Source of the DNA: Agelaius tricolor
Lineage: Eukaryota > Chordata > Aves > Passeriformes > Icteridae
DNA length: 64,000 nucleotides
NCBI GenBank assembly: GCA_023055355.1
Contig: JALJCS010000002.1
Coordinates: 88,189,001 to 88,253,000 of the forward strand
Direction: 5' to 3'
A program made the position numbers and the translations under genes. Below the pieces are notes generated by a model that was not told the DNA's origin, did no database searches, and saw only the letters and a list, made by a program, of their open reading frames with translations. This document shows, in pieces, positions 1-12,100 of this stretch. The first letter of the stretch is position 1. Every line of letters begins with the position of its first letter.

Positions 1-485
1 GGGGGCTGCAGAGGGCAGCTGTGTTGGGTGTCCTCTCCAGGCATTCCTGGTGGGTGCCAAGGGCAGCTTCCAACCTTCTTCCACCCAGTGCAAGGGAAGA
101 CACCAGGTCCCTCCTGGCCATGGAAGCAGATCAGACAATGGTGCAAAGAGAAGGTTTATTGCTCTTCTACTGCAGTCATGTGCAGGGCTGTCTGACATGG
201 ACCCTAAATATCCCTGATCCTGGTAATTAGCTACTCTTTAGATTCCCTTTCTTCCTCTCTCCTTTTTCTCTCCCTTTACCAGTCTCATTCCCTCTCAAAC
301 AAACCAACCACTTCTCTTGGGTACTTTTTTCAAGATACCAGTTTTGCTACATCCCTACCCAAATTTTGTACTTCTGATACCATTTCATAGGTAGCGTCAG
401 ATTTGTATAAAATCACCTGTGGGCTGTTATCCCTTGCAAGCTTGTGTTTCCCAAAATGAAGTCTTTCAATTAAAAATGACCTGTA

Positions 486-586
486 AAATATTAATTAAAA
501 TTAATTAATATTAATTAATTAATTATTAAATTAATTAATTAAATTAATTAATTAATTTTTAATTAATTAATTAATTAAAAATAACT
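486..586. repeat. AT-only TTAATTAA simple repeat
   Basis: About 100 bp of alternating TTAA/AATT units interrupted by short AT variants. It is self-complementary and could form hairpins or a cruciform. Confidence 0.95.
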
Positions 587-1532
587 GTAAAAATGACCAG
601 ACCTCACAGAATTTCTCCATAACCATCTGTGAAATCCAGCCATTCCTATGGCACATTTAACTAGTTTTTGTCACTTTATCATGTCATTACTGTGAGGATG
701 ACAGAGTGTCTGCATAGGTCAACCAGGGAGATTGTGGATTCTCCATTCCAAAGCCACCTGGACATGGTCCTGGGCAAATGGCTCAAGGTGACCCTGGTGG
801 AGCAGAGGATGTCTGGGGGTCCTTTCCACACTGAACTGATCCATGATTGTTGAACCTGTCAATGTCAGAACATTTTATCCCCTTCTCACAGAGTGTGTCT
901 GAGTGATGCCAACTGTGTGGGCTCTGGGATTCTTTTGTCACCTTCCATCCAAGATACCTTCTGGCACTGGCATTGCAAGGCTAACTGATTGTACTAGTTG
1001 CACACCAGGTTTCCCATTTTCTAAAAGCAGCACAAAGTAACTACTGAATATTATTTTAATGAATAAATACAAGTCATGACTTAGAAATCAGAAATTCTAC
1101 CCATATACATTTCATGGATAAAATGCAGTCACCATAATGTATTGATTATCAGTAACAGTAATCAGATTGTACAAATGCCTAGAGTTCTTGAGTGTGTTTT
1201 GCTTTTTGGAGTTCAGTGTTTACCAGCCAAATTATATTCATCCTTTAAGTCCTGAAATATGTTTAAACATGTGAAATATTTTGATCTCTGAACCTTCCTT
1301 GCTAGTGAAAATGACCTGATACAAGATCTAAAGAGCACATACATTTGTCCTAAGAACTGTTTAGAGATTAAATATAAATATGTGTGTGTGTGTGTATGTA
1401 TAACCTCTCCAGTTCTCTATTTCTCCAAACCTTCATTATTCAAATCTGTGCAAAAAGGTACATGAGAATATTGGATTGAAACTTTCTCAGCTTGAGAGCA
1501 TAGGTTGCAGCATTTTACACACTCAAACAAGA

Positions 1533-1560
1533 GTGATTGCTTGGTTTAGAAAGCAATCAC
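1533..1560. repeat. Perfect 10-bp inverted repeat, 8-nt loop
   Basis: GTGATTGCTT at 1533-1542 and AAGCAATCAC at 1551-1560, immediately before the CR1 copy at 1575. Confidence 0.95.
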
Positions 1561-1574
1561 AAACAAGGTTCAAA

Positions 1575-1749
1575 GGAAAGTACTGGAGTGGCCTGCCTGG
1601 GGAGATGGTGGAGTCACCATCCCTGGATGTGTTAAAAAAAGCCTGGATGTGGCACTGGGTGCCATGGTTTAGTTGAGGTGTTGGGGCATGGGTTGGACTT
1701 GATGCTCTTGAAGGTCTCTTCCAACCCAGTCATTCTGTGAATTCTGTGA
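1575..1749 (+). mobile_element. CR1 LINE 3' end fragment
   Basis: The typical avian CR1 tail is readable: a block like CATCCCTGGATGTGTT, then GGTTGGACTTGATG, AGGTCTCTTCCAACCCA and a terminal ATTCTGTGA repeat. It is truncated at its 5' end, as most CR1 copies are. Lies in the TG intron 3' of SLA. Confidence 0.9.
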
Positions 1750-1796
1750 AAATGCAATGTGCTCTTTTATGACTTAGAAATGGTACATACCAGTAA

Positions 1797-1817
1797 AAAA
1801 AAAAAAAAAAAAAAAAA
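1797..1817. repeat. Poly(A) run of about 21
   Basis: Homopolymer A tract about 50 bp past a CR1 tail. No retroposed gene body was recognised before it. Confidence 0.9.
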
Positions 1818-2079
1818 GACATTTTAGAAAACCCTCTAATCCTTAAGTGATTTGATGGAAAGTATAACTACTATTTGACATAACTCTCATCAGACAAGAA
1901 ATTAGAAAAAATCTCTAACATCCACTGTTACCAATTGTTCCCTTAGTTTAATTATTTTAAAAGCTGCTATTAATATAAATATTATACATAAATATGTGGC
2001 TGACTTCAGAAGTCAAAGTTAAAATATATCCCTGTACACATAAAAGGTCACACCTTTGCAAGCCAACCTTTGCAGTTAG

Positions 2080-2884
2080 GCACAACATCATCACGTTTTA
2101 TTTTTCAATTAAAACCCCCTTTGTTCTCTGTTTGTCTGCTTTACTATGAGCAGTTGAATTGCATGTTTGGATATGCCTGAATTCCCATGTCAGGTATAAG
2201 TAGGAACTGCTTTTCTCAGTGAATTAAGCCTCTTCTTAATTTTGTGACTATTTTACAACACTGCAGGCCATTGCCAGCAAGTGAATTAAATGCTACTTAT
2301 AAAGTCAGTGATTTTAATTTTTCTCCTAAAAGATAAGTATGGAGTCACTATAATCAGGGGTTTCTTGGATGCCAGATGTTAGATTCTTTCTTGGGGCTAT
2401 TGATGTCTGTCCCACTCTCGATGACAATGGATAAGTCTTTCTTGGGAAGAAAAATGCTCCTTTTTTCAGTGTACACAGGTTCTGCAAAGACCGTTTCAGC
2501 CTTGTGGAGAACACCAGAGTCAGACTCAATTTAAGTTCTTGAGCTGCAGTTAGTTCTTCCCCTTGCAGTCACCTCTGTACAATGCTGGGCATCGCCCCTG
2601 CTGAAGAGTCACCTGCACCACTTGGCTTTTGACTTTGAGTCTATCTCAGTTTATCCTGCTCATGAACCAGTTCTGGTGCACTGGGGACATTCCCAGCACA
2701 TGCCATAGCTGGGATAGCACCTTTGAGAAGGTCTTCAGAAGAGGAAATGCAGAAGCACTGCTGGTGTTTGGTCACCAGCTTAGCAGATTGTATTTCCCAG
2801 CTGTTGAAGGATGGCAGGACCACAGGATGCTCTGGTTTCTGTCCTAACTCGTCAGTTTGTGGCTCTTTCCTGTTTGTCTTGTAT
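2080..2884 (-). other. SLA: SLA 3' UTR (end uncertain)
   Basis: Sequence downstream of the SLA stop on the minus strand. The nearest poly(A) signals in that orientation are ATTAAA at 2318-2313 and AATAAA at 2102-2097, so cleavage is expected near 2295 or 2080. No other gene is apparent here. Short open frames on both strands are not conserved-looking. Confidence 0.45.
2097..2102 (-). terminator. SLA: Candidate SLA poly(A) signal AATAAA
   Basis: Plus-strand TTTATT reads AATAAA on the SLA strand, about 780 nt past the stop codon. An ATTAAA at 2318-2313 is an alternative. Transcript 3' ends were not available. Confidence 0.4.
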
Positions 2885-3104
2885 TTAGTTGTCATAGTAT
2901 CTAGGTGGCAAGGGAAGGGCACTCTTATGTTTGTTCCCTGTGTATATGAGAGATTGGGATTTCTTCTTTCTGGCACTTCCAAAAGAAGCGTTGTCATCCT
3001 CAGTTAGGGAGAGGTAGGAAGCGATGCTTTCCCTCAGGCCATAGCTGAGGCAAGAGTCATCTATTGCTGCCAGGGTGCTTTTGGTATCTTCAGTCACCTC
3101 CAGC
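2885..3104 (-). CDS. SLA: SLA coding exon 7 (C-terminal tail and stop)
   Basis: 220 nt including the stop, acceptor TTCTTTTAAAG. Encodes [17 protein letters not shown], then the conserved [18 protein letters not shown] segment, and ends PPRYYDN (human ends PPYFED). The conserved block lies in the tail region that recruits the ubiquitin ligase CBL in mammals. Confidence 0.95.
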
Positions 3105-6100
3105 CTTTAAAAGAACAAAATTTTGTTACCATTTCAGCTACTTGGACTGAGCCTCTTGGGATAATATTAGCAGTTGTTAAACCTAATAATGTTATTGTTG
3201 TTGTATAAAAACATTTCTGCTTCATAAATCACCAAGCATTTCTGTCACTTAGCATTTCTCAAAAAAACAGTACAACAGTAATATATAAATATTTTTTGGC
3301 ACTTGAGAAGGGAGTATCATCTATATTCTCTTCTTAATCTGTAGGAAAAATTACCTCAATACTGCACAAAATTTTCTTACCTTCATAAGCGCATGAATGT
3401 TTTGTGAAGAAGAGTAGTGAAGGGAAATTTACCGTTCAAAAATAAAAGGTGCTTTTGTTTCTGAGGGTGGCTGTTTCCCCACCTTCTGAAACCTGACCTA
3501 CTTTCTCTTGTGGCAGTTGTGATATTAGAAATCTCATGAATTGGGCTGTGTGTCAAGAAAGACACAACAGGAAAGGTTCATTCTTGGACAATGTGTTCAT
3601 TACACCTGTGCTGCTCCCTGGGTGTGGGAAGAGAGGGGAGCCACTTCTGCCCTGCACATCAGTGGGGATGGATCAGCAGTGGTGGATGTCACTGGGCTTT
3701 GTGACACAGCTCTCACTCCTGCCCCTTGGTGAAAGGACTCAGGAGTCCTGGATCGCTGGATAGGAAAAATGATTGAATGCTAACAATACTTCTTTCAAAG
3801 TTAAAACCTAGATTATCAGTTAGAGAGCTGGGCATTCAGTTTTCATGTGTTAGCTTGATGTCAGATTGTCCAAGCTTTAAAACTGCTTTTTTTATTTCCT
3901 TTAGAAGGAAATAAATAGCTATGTGTTCTGTGTTGCAAGCACAAGTATACACATGGCTGGGAGCAGCCCTGTTGTTTCTGGCAGCCTGTGCTGTATGTGG
4001 TACCTGTGAATGTTTCTCCAGTTGAAATTTTTATTCCTCATCACCACAGGAGGAACTGGATTCATCTCGGTGTTGTTGTTAGTGCACTGGGTGAGACAGG
4101 GTGTTGTAAGGACACAGCAGAGACCATCAGCAACTTCTGAACAGAAAATGAACACACAGACAGTTAATCTTTGCTTATTGTTTTCTTTCCCTGTTGCATG
4201 CTCAAATAAACAGTTTTGTACTCAGCAGCAGCAGTCAAAAATTTTGTGTTCTCAGTGAGGACACAGTAACACAGGCTTAATTTTTCCTTTCTTCATACCT
4301 TTGCCTTTTAATTTTTCATTGGTCATATTTCATACAGTACAAGTGAGGAACTGAGATACAGAAAGACAATGTGACTTGCTCAAAGACTAGAAAGAATCTT
4401 GTGACAGAGCAGAAAATTAAATCCAGTTTTTCTGAGCCCTCAGTGAGTTCTGTTTTGCTTCCTATTGTCTCAGCCATGCAAACTGAGTGTAAAAAAGATC
4501 AGATTGGATTGTGTGCACACCTACTCTTCTGTGGAACATGACTGTGGCATGAATTGAAGTTCCCATATTACCTTAATCAATGTTTCTGTGCTCTACCATC
4601 TTCTTGCTCCACTAGGAACATCAAAGATATTCTTCTGTCCAAGTAGAGAACATTATGGCTAAATGCTGGTGTTCTACAAATCTGAGTCTTATTTCAGAGT
4701 GAGATTTTGTATCTTATGGTGAGGGAAAGAGGAGACCTAAATCTGGCTATGTCTCCTCTTACACCTGTTACTCAAGTAAAAATGGTAGTTGTTACAAGTT
4801 TTGGGTTCTGCCCCAGCCCAGATTTTAGGCTTCAGTTGTTTCCTTCTTTCTAAATGGTGAAAGGTGTCAACTAGCTAACATGTAAATACACATATATCTC
4901 TTTTCCAAATTCTTACTCTCTTTATGCCATTGGACTTGAAAATTTCATTTGCTTGAATGTGAATGACTTTTCTCCTCAGTTTATCAGTGTACTCTTTGGC
5001 ATCATACTTTTTCTTTTATCTGTGAAATACTTAGGAATGATGTCTTCACACTTTTAAAATTACGGAGTACCCATTGCTTGTTAAAGCACAGAACCTATTG
5101 TTCTCTTGTAACTTTTAGGCAATTTGTTCTTTGCAATTTCCTTCCTCATTTTAGAACACGCTCATTATGATGCATAGTAACTGCAGCCACTCAACTGTGT
5201 TGTTTGTCAAGTTAACTTTCTGACACAGGTTAAATTCCCATAAATCTGGAAAGCTGTCATAGAAAAAGTGTCATCCACTGGACTGATATTAGTAACAGTG
5301 ACAGCTGACTCTGCAATTGAGCTAACAGCTTGAGCCTCCTAATATAACCTTTGCTGATAAATTCCTGCCATGCACTTCTGCTAAAGTGATAGGGAAGAAG
5401 CTCACAATGTTTCTGAAAATCTTCTGCTGCAGATAAGATTATGTGCAGTTCTTTAGTTAGTGGTTCTTTAGGAAAATGTGAATAGAGAGCCTGATGTTGC
5501 ATGCCCTGAAGCTGTCTGCCTAAATGGCAAATAAATGAATGGCAGACATCTTCATGTTGGTAAACAGGGTCAGCCAGGAGTTGCAATTAGTCTCTGGAAC
5601 CCAGACCTACAGGTACATGGCTTCTGTACAGCTGAACATTTTTGGATGCTAACACTTTGACTTTAGGTGTGCTCTGAGAGGGTCTGGGCATCCCTGACCT
5701 GTGCTGACCTTCAAACTGCATTTGGAAGTTCTTTAGGGAATGCCTAGACCCTGGTGTTTGGCTCAAACAGTGTTACTGACATGGCTATATAATATCCTAC
5801 AAAACACCAATACAGACAGAGCCTATCTGGCTTTATCTAGGTGAGTTCTTGCACTGATTTCAGTTATACTGTTAAGGGCTGCATATTTTAATTTAGGATG
5901 AAAAATAAAGTAAAATGTATAAACTATTTCCATTGCTTGTTCTGTGGCAGTATTTACAAGTCTTAGACATAAGCAAAACTTCTTGTTCTGGACCTTTGAT
6001 GGATAGTTTTACAGTTGCCAGTGGAAAATATGTTTTTTCTACACTTATTTTTACCTGAGTAGTGATTGACAAGGTCTTCAAGGCACTGGAAGGTTTGTCG

Positions 6101-9100
6101 TGGAGAGATGTAATACCAGTTATTGGGGAGGCGGAAGATCCTGTAATGTTTCACCTGCCTGTGCCTCACTGACAAGGAATATAAGCCTGGAGAGAGAGAA
6201 GAAGTAATTACACCAAAGTAGGGCTGCTTGGGTGTCTGTAAGATGTGGTGCCATTACTCAAAACATCTCAGAAATAGCTGAAAAAACCTAAGTGGCCATC
6301 TTGTATTTCTTATTATACTTTATAGATATACATAAATATAACATGACCTGAGATTTTGATTGAATTTAATTTCAACCAAATTAAATTCAACCAAATTTCT
6401 GGTGTGCTTTTCCTTTATTATTGCTGGCATGGGATCTTTTGAAATGGCATAAAGGAAATAGGCCTTCACAGAGTAGTTTGCCCTCCACTGAATAGGGAGA
6501 TCAGACTCCCAGGCTGGTACTCTTTTATCTACAGCTTTGAGTAATGCAGTAGCTGAGACCTGGTAATGCAATCATGGCAGGAGATGACCACTTGGATTTT
6601 TCTGTTGCTTTGTTTAGAACTGTTCTGCAGCATTTAGTGGCAAGGACTAAATGCCAATCCTAAATTTCTTTGAATTCAGTATAGATATTAAGAAGGTAAT
6701 TGGCCTGTGGTATGCAAGAGGTCAGTAGAGATGATGTATTATTCCCTTTTATCTGTAGTATCATGATATTAGAATGTGTTCTGGTGGTTCAGAAAAGGAA
6801 GACAGCACGTTGGACATGGGAGATTTGTTCAGCCTGGAGAAGAGCAGACTGAGGGGAGCCCTTATTGCTAATTGTGTTCAGCATCCTCAGCAGGGGCAGC
6901 AGAGGGGCAGACACTGATCTCTTGTCTCTGGTGACCAGTGGCAGGACCTGAGGGTTTTTGGGCCCTGGAACTGTCTCCCCAGGGGAGTGGTCACAGCACC
7001 AAGCCTGACAGAGTTCAAGAAGGGCTTGGATAATGCTCTCAGGCATTTCAGGTGGGATTCTGGGAGTGGTCCTGTGCAGGGTCAGGGGCAGAACTCAGTG
7101 ATCTCTGTTGGTCCTTTCCAAGTTAGGACATTCTATGATTCTGTTTCTATGTCCCCATTGAAGAAAATAAAAGTATAAAGTTGGTACAGTATAATTCCCA
7201 TGTAGCAAAAGAAAGAAAATAAAATTGAAGGCCAGTCAATTTTTAAAACAAATAAAAGACCTCCCTTGTTTACATAGTAAACACTTATCCACCACCCCCT
7301 AGTACTTGGTGTGCATTTTACACCTTCTTGAATCAATCCTTTGTGGACAAAGGCAAAATTGTGACTTTTCCTTCATTGAAAGTCCCACTGTCTCATCAGG
7401 TTTGCATGCAACCAAAGTAAATAATAGTGTTTAAACAACTGTGTCTTGTTTGTGCTGATTCCTGTGGAACTTTCCATGGCCATCAATAACCCTGTTCCCA
7501 GTAGGTGACTGGTAAAGGCTGGCACTCTGCACTGGGTGCCTTCACCTTCCCATTATATACCTTTTCTGCTTTTGGACTGATCCATATGAAGCAGGATATT
7601 AATGAATGAATGAAAGAACTGTAAAACTGGTGATGCCTGAGATCAAGAGGGAAAAAAATCTGTATTGTCTCACCTTTCCTAGTTTCACTCTCTCTGATCA
7701 TGAAGGAGCCGACCTTGGTGTTGGGCAGCTGTAGAAGTTCCTCTGCTTTTTCTCTTCCCAGCCCTTCAAATAACCAGCTGTGAAGCAGGAAAAAACAAAT
7801 TCTGAAATTTGGACACCAGTGAAACAGTGAGCAGCATGTGGCTGTGAAATTAGCCAGGAAAAGTGACTGCAAAAATAACACTGTGGCTTTCTATAGTTAT
7901 TCTCTCATCTATATTCAGGCATATTTCCCCAGTTTATGGAGAAAATTTTGCTGGTTTTGAGTTCCATTAACCTTTGTGAGGTTAAGAGAAGAGTAATAAA
8001 GTTTGGACTTATTAGGGAAAAGAAAACTTTTGGAGCCGCTTTGGTCTGTAATGCTGGGGACAGATTCATGTAGTATATTGATGACATCTGTGGCATTAGT
8101 TAAATCTCTCTTTTTCATTTAAGCACTTTTGTTAAACCCAAATTGTGTCATAAATAAACCCCAAATAAGTTACAATTATTTTGCTTCTTCTGGGGAACAG
8201 TCCAGCCATTTAAGTTAATGGCCTTTGTGGATAAGGGAAAGTGGAATTAGTCTTACAAATTTTCACCATAACTTGGTGCAGTGCCGTGTTTTGCCACAGC
8301 CAGTGTCTCACTATGCACCTGGGCTTGCTCAGCCGTTCTAGACTTATGGAATAGAATGGAATTATATTTTAAAGCTGTTCTCATGTGTTTGATCCAGTCT
8401 GCTGTCACTGAAGTTTCAGACAGTGGCTTCTATTGCCCCACATCTGTGCCCTGCCTTTGGGAAAGCATCTCTGTTTCAGGAGGATGTAAAAGCATGTTAA
8501 AATTGAAGCACTTGCATAGTTTACAGTGACATTAACAGTTCATATCCTTAAAATTAAACAGGCATTAAAATATTTGCCAGAAAGCTTTTAAGTCTGTGCT
8601 TTAATGGTTTTTATGGGTTTTTTGTTGTTGTGGGTTTTTTTTTTTTTTTTCCCTGAGTGGTGTCTATGGCAACAAGAAATGTCTGAAATTTCCTTAGCTC
8701 ATCCAGTGAGAAAGTTTGCATTCTTGAATGACTTATTAGCATTTCTATTTGTTCTTTTTGGCCTGTTTCCCTGAGCAAACCTAGCTAAAATTTTACTCTC
8801 TGTAAATATTAAAAATCCATTCTAAATAGGTTCTCCTCATCAATGTCTTTAAGTTAGAGATCAGTCCATGCAACAGATGCATATTAAATATCTTATATGT
8901 GATTTGAGGTGGTTTTGGCTCTTTCCAGCATTTAAAAGAAGGATTTTCCTTTTCACTTAGTCTAAATGTATAAGTGGATTTGAGGTTCTCAGTTTTCAAA
9001 AGATGTCTTTTAGACTGTCAATAAATAAAATTTCTGTCTGCCAAGTTACTATTGGCATTATTTGAACTATGACTCAGAGTAATCAGAGGAGGATATGTAA

Positions 9101-12100
9101 AAACGTGGTGATGAAAGGCTATAGAAATGCATTTACTTACCCATGATAAACCTTTGCTACATATTTTCCTGGAATATAATTTTCTCGACCTGTTGTAAGG
9201 GAATGGACTCTCCACCAGCCTCCTTCACTGTGTGAAAGCAAGAGAAGGGATATTTTCAGATGTATTTTCAGAGCTTCTCATAATTTGGAAGTTAGTGAAG
9301 TTCCACAAATTATCCTGCAAACTTCTGTGTGTACTTCTGAAACTGTGTATTCAGAAAGGAACCCTGTTTGGTTTCATTTAGTGCAGTTCCATTTTTAAAC
9401 CTACTTGAGAATTAAATGTGGACACAGAAATAAGCTACTTTGTTCCATTTAAATTACGTAAGTAATAAAATATTTTTCTGCAGTTGAAAGAAGAAGGATA
9501 AATACTCAGTGGTTAAACCATGCTGTGCTCTGCCTTCCCACAGCTAGACTTGTACTGGTGTCCAAGATATTCAGTTTACAGCTGAATGTGTTGTGTCTGG
9601 ACAGCCCTGTAACACCAGGATAGAGGATCTGGGAAGTGGAGCCTGTCTGCTTGGGAACAGGCTGTGAGTCCAACTGAACCTGCTTTGTGGTTTGCTCTTG
9701 TCCTTGTCTTCCATGAGCTGCAGAGCAGACTCCAATCAAATAGGCCTTGTAGCTGAAGCTGCAGGCATATGTATTTCCCCCAATATAGCTTAAGTCATTG
9801 CTGTGATACTGAATTCTGGCTTTTACTCTTGAATCCCTTCAGAAATAAAGGGTACCAAGCATTTTCACAGGGATGCTGCAAAGCTTTAGTTGAAGTGCAA
9901 GGATCCTAATGACTATTGGGTTCTTTGCACCTTCACTTTAAGAGTTTGAATCCAAGGAACTGTGTCTTGTGTTTGAATGCTGGTTTTGTGGATGTTCATA
10001 TAAATGCTCCCAAAATAATGTCTACACTGCAGATCAGAGTCTCAGTGTGTGTCAGAAAAGCTGAGTTGAAATCACTTAGATTAAATGTCATAAGTTAGAG
10101 CTTCTGGGACCATGGTCCAGAATGTCTGTGCTGAGGGAAAAAGGGGAAGTTTGGGGTTTGGGTTTCCAGATGAAATGAAGTTATCTATAAGAATTTTAGG
10201 TTGTTTTGGTCCTTTTTCCCCAGAACTTTCCTAGACAGAACCAAGAATTGCAATATGAAAAAAAAAAACAAATCCAAAACCGAGAGATTTGTCATCTCTC
10301 TCCTTCCAAACTTTAATATGACTAACCCTGAAAAATCCCTATGATGATTTAAAATCCCAAAGCAGCTCATCTCTCCTGCTGCAGGAGCTACAGAAATTAT
10401 GTATATTGAGGCAAATCTTGGAGGACATTTGGTTTGACTACTGCCAGCCAAATGCAGTTCATCTGGTAACGAAAGGTGCCTGACCAGTGTGGACAGTGAG
10501 AAACTGTGCCAGTGATGCTTACATAAAGCTGCCAACCCAGAGCAGTCACAAATATCTGTGAGGAATTGCATTTCCCATGGAGGTGCCATATGTCCTGTTC
10601 CTGGCAGGATTGCTGGGGCTGATTGCCACTACACATCATTACTTTGGTAGAAGGCTGAAAAGCTGCTGTTATAAAAGCAACTGAAAAGCTGCTGCTTGTG
10701 CTGACTTCTCTGTGGTGACTCCTCATCACTTGTGCTCTGGTCACAGCTTCTTTTTTACTGTCTTTTAGTTCTTTGAATGGTCTTGGAAAAAGAATTACAG
10801 CTTATGAGCAGGAAGAGGCTTCAGGTAAGAGGAAGAGGCTGACATCAGCATGTACCCCGTCAGGGGAGAACAGGTCCTTCATCAGAACACTGTGGTTTGC
10901 CTAGAGCTTTGGCTTGTCTTCTGTGAACAAGCTCATGATTCAAAATAAGAAGAGGAAAGTTACCATCAAGGCTTGCTCTGGATCTAATTTATCCATCAGG
11001 AGAAGCCCTTGTTCACTGCACAACAGACAAACATATCAAAAACTTCTGCTGCCAAAGCCTATTCTTTTAGAAGTTGTTCCTGCAGTAGATTTTACTTTGC
11101 AGCACATGTGTACATATAATATGCCACACATATAATTCCCATTGATGTGGGTATAGGCAGTCCTGTGGTGTGTGAGGGCCTGTAGCTGATGAAACCTGAG
11201 AGTGAGGCTTTGAGCTGGAATTTCCAAGCTAATGCAGTTTTTGTACCATGTATGTTCTGCAAACTGCAGCAAGGTTTACACTACTAGAAGCTGGCAGAGA
11301 TAATCCCCCTGGTTTAGAGGAGCTCTCCATTAGCATAAAATTTATCTGATGGTATTGTCTGAGTCTTGGGACCCTTAGGTTCAGGGAGGAAGAGAAAGCA
11401 CTGTCTCAGCAGGACATTAGTGCAGCCATTCTGGGTCAGACCAGAGGTCCTCTAAGGCCTGTGTCTTGTGGCTGACAAAGGCCACTGCAGCTCATGGTGG
11501 CCTGGAGAAGAGTCTGAGAAGCATCAGCCATCCCTGATGCTTCTCTTGAGTACTTTTCTCCTCCAGCCATTTCACTCTCTGGTTGAGAATTTTAAAATTA
11601 TTTTAGAAGTCCTCCAAGGATTCCTCTGCTATCAATTTTCTGGTCCCCCATTGAATCCATCTGCTCGAATAGCTGCAAAAATGAAAAACCTTTCATTTCA
11701 TTTTGAGCAGTGCAAGTAGTAGCTGTGGGGCCAAGAAACTTCCAGGAGGTCACTGTGTGCTGATACAGCCATTTTTTGTACACGTGCTCATTCTTGTGTC
11801 TGGCAGTACTGCACTAAGGTTAAGGTCTGAACTAGTTCTCCAAAGCCTGCTTACTTCTGGGGCTCTTAAATTTTTTGAGTGGAACTGGCTGAGAAATCTC
11901 TTTTTTCCCTCACTAAGAAAATGCAGAATCAATTAAAAAACAGAAAAAGAATCACCCCCCGCCACACTTTTTAAAAGTTTTTTTTTTACATTTGCCTTAA
12001 ATAGGGATGAAATTCTAAGACTTAATAATAATGGAGTTTTTAGATTAAAAAGGATGAGAGAGAAAATGACAGACATACTTGACATAAAGAAATTCAGAGT

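Larger units (their letters stand above)
1..2079. other. TG intron 41, part 3' of SLA
   Basis: No TG or SLA exon seen. It holds an AT simple repeat, a (GT)n stretch near 1380, a small hairpin, one CR1 end and a poly(A) run. The upstream TG exon is beyond the left edge. Confidence 0.7.
6187..7673 (-). other. SLA: SLA intron 4
   Basis: 1487 bp holding a perfect 13-bp inverted repeat near 6375 and a CR1 end at 6815-7151. Confidence 0.9.

Noticed and set aside
7483..7881. 132-codon minus frame as a separate gene
   Set aside because: Its core is SLA exon 4; both ends are intron read-through beyond clear splice sites.
10185..10744. Overlapping minus-strand open frames of 134 and 115 codons
   Set aside because: They lie in SLA intron 2 in different frames, with low-complexity ends and no recognisable domain.
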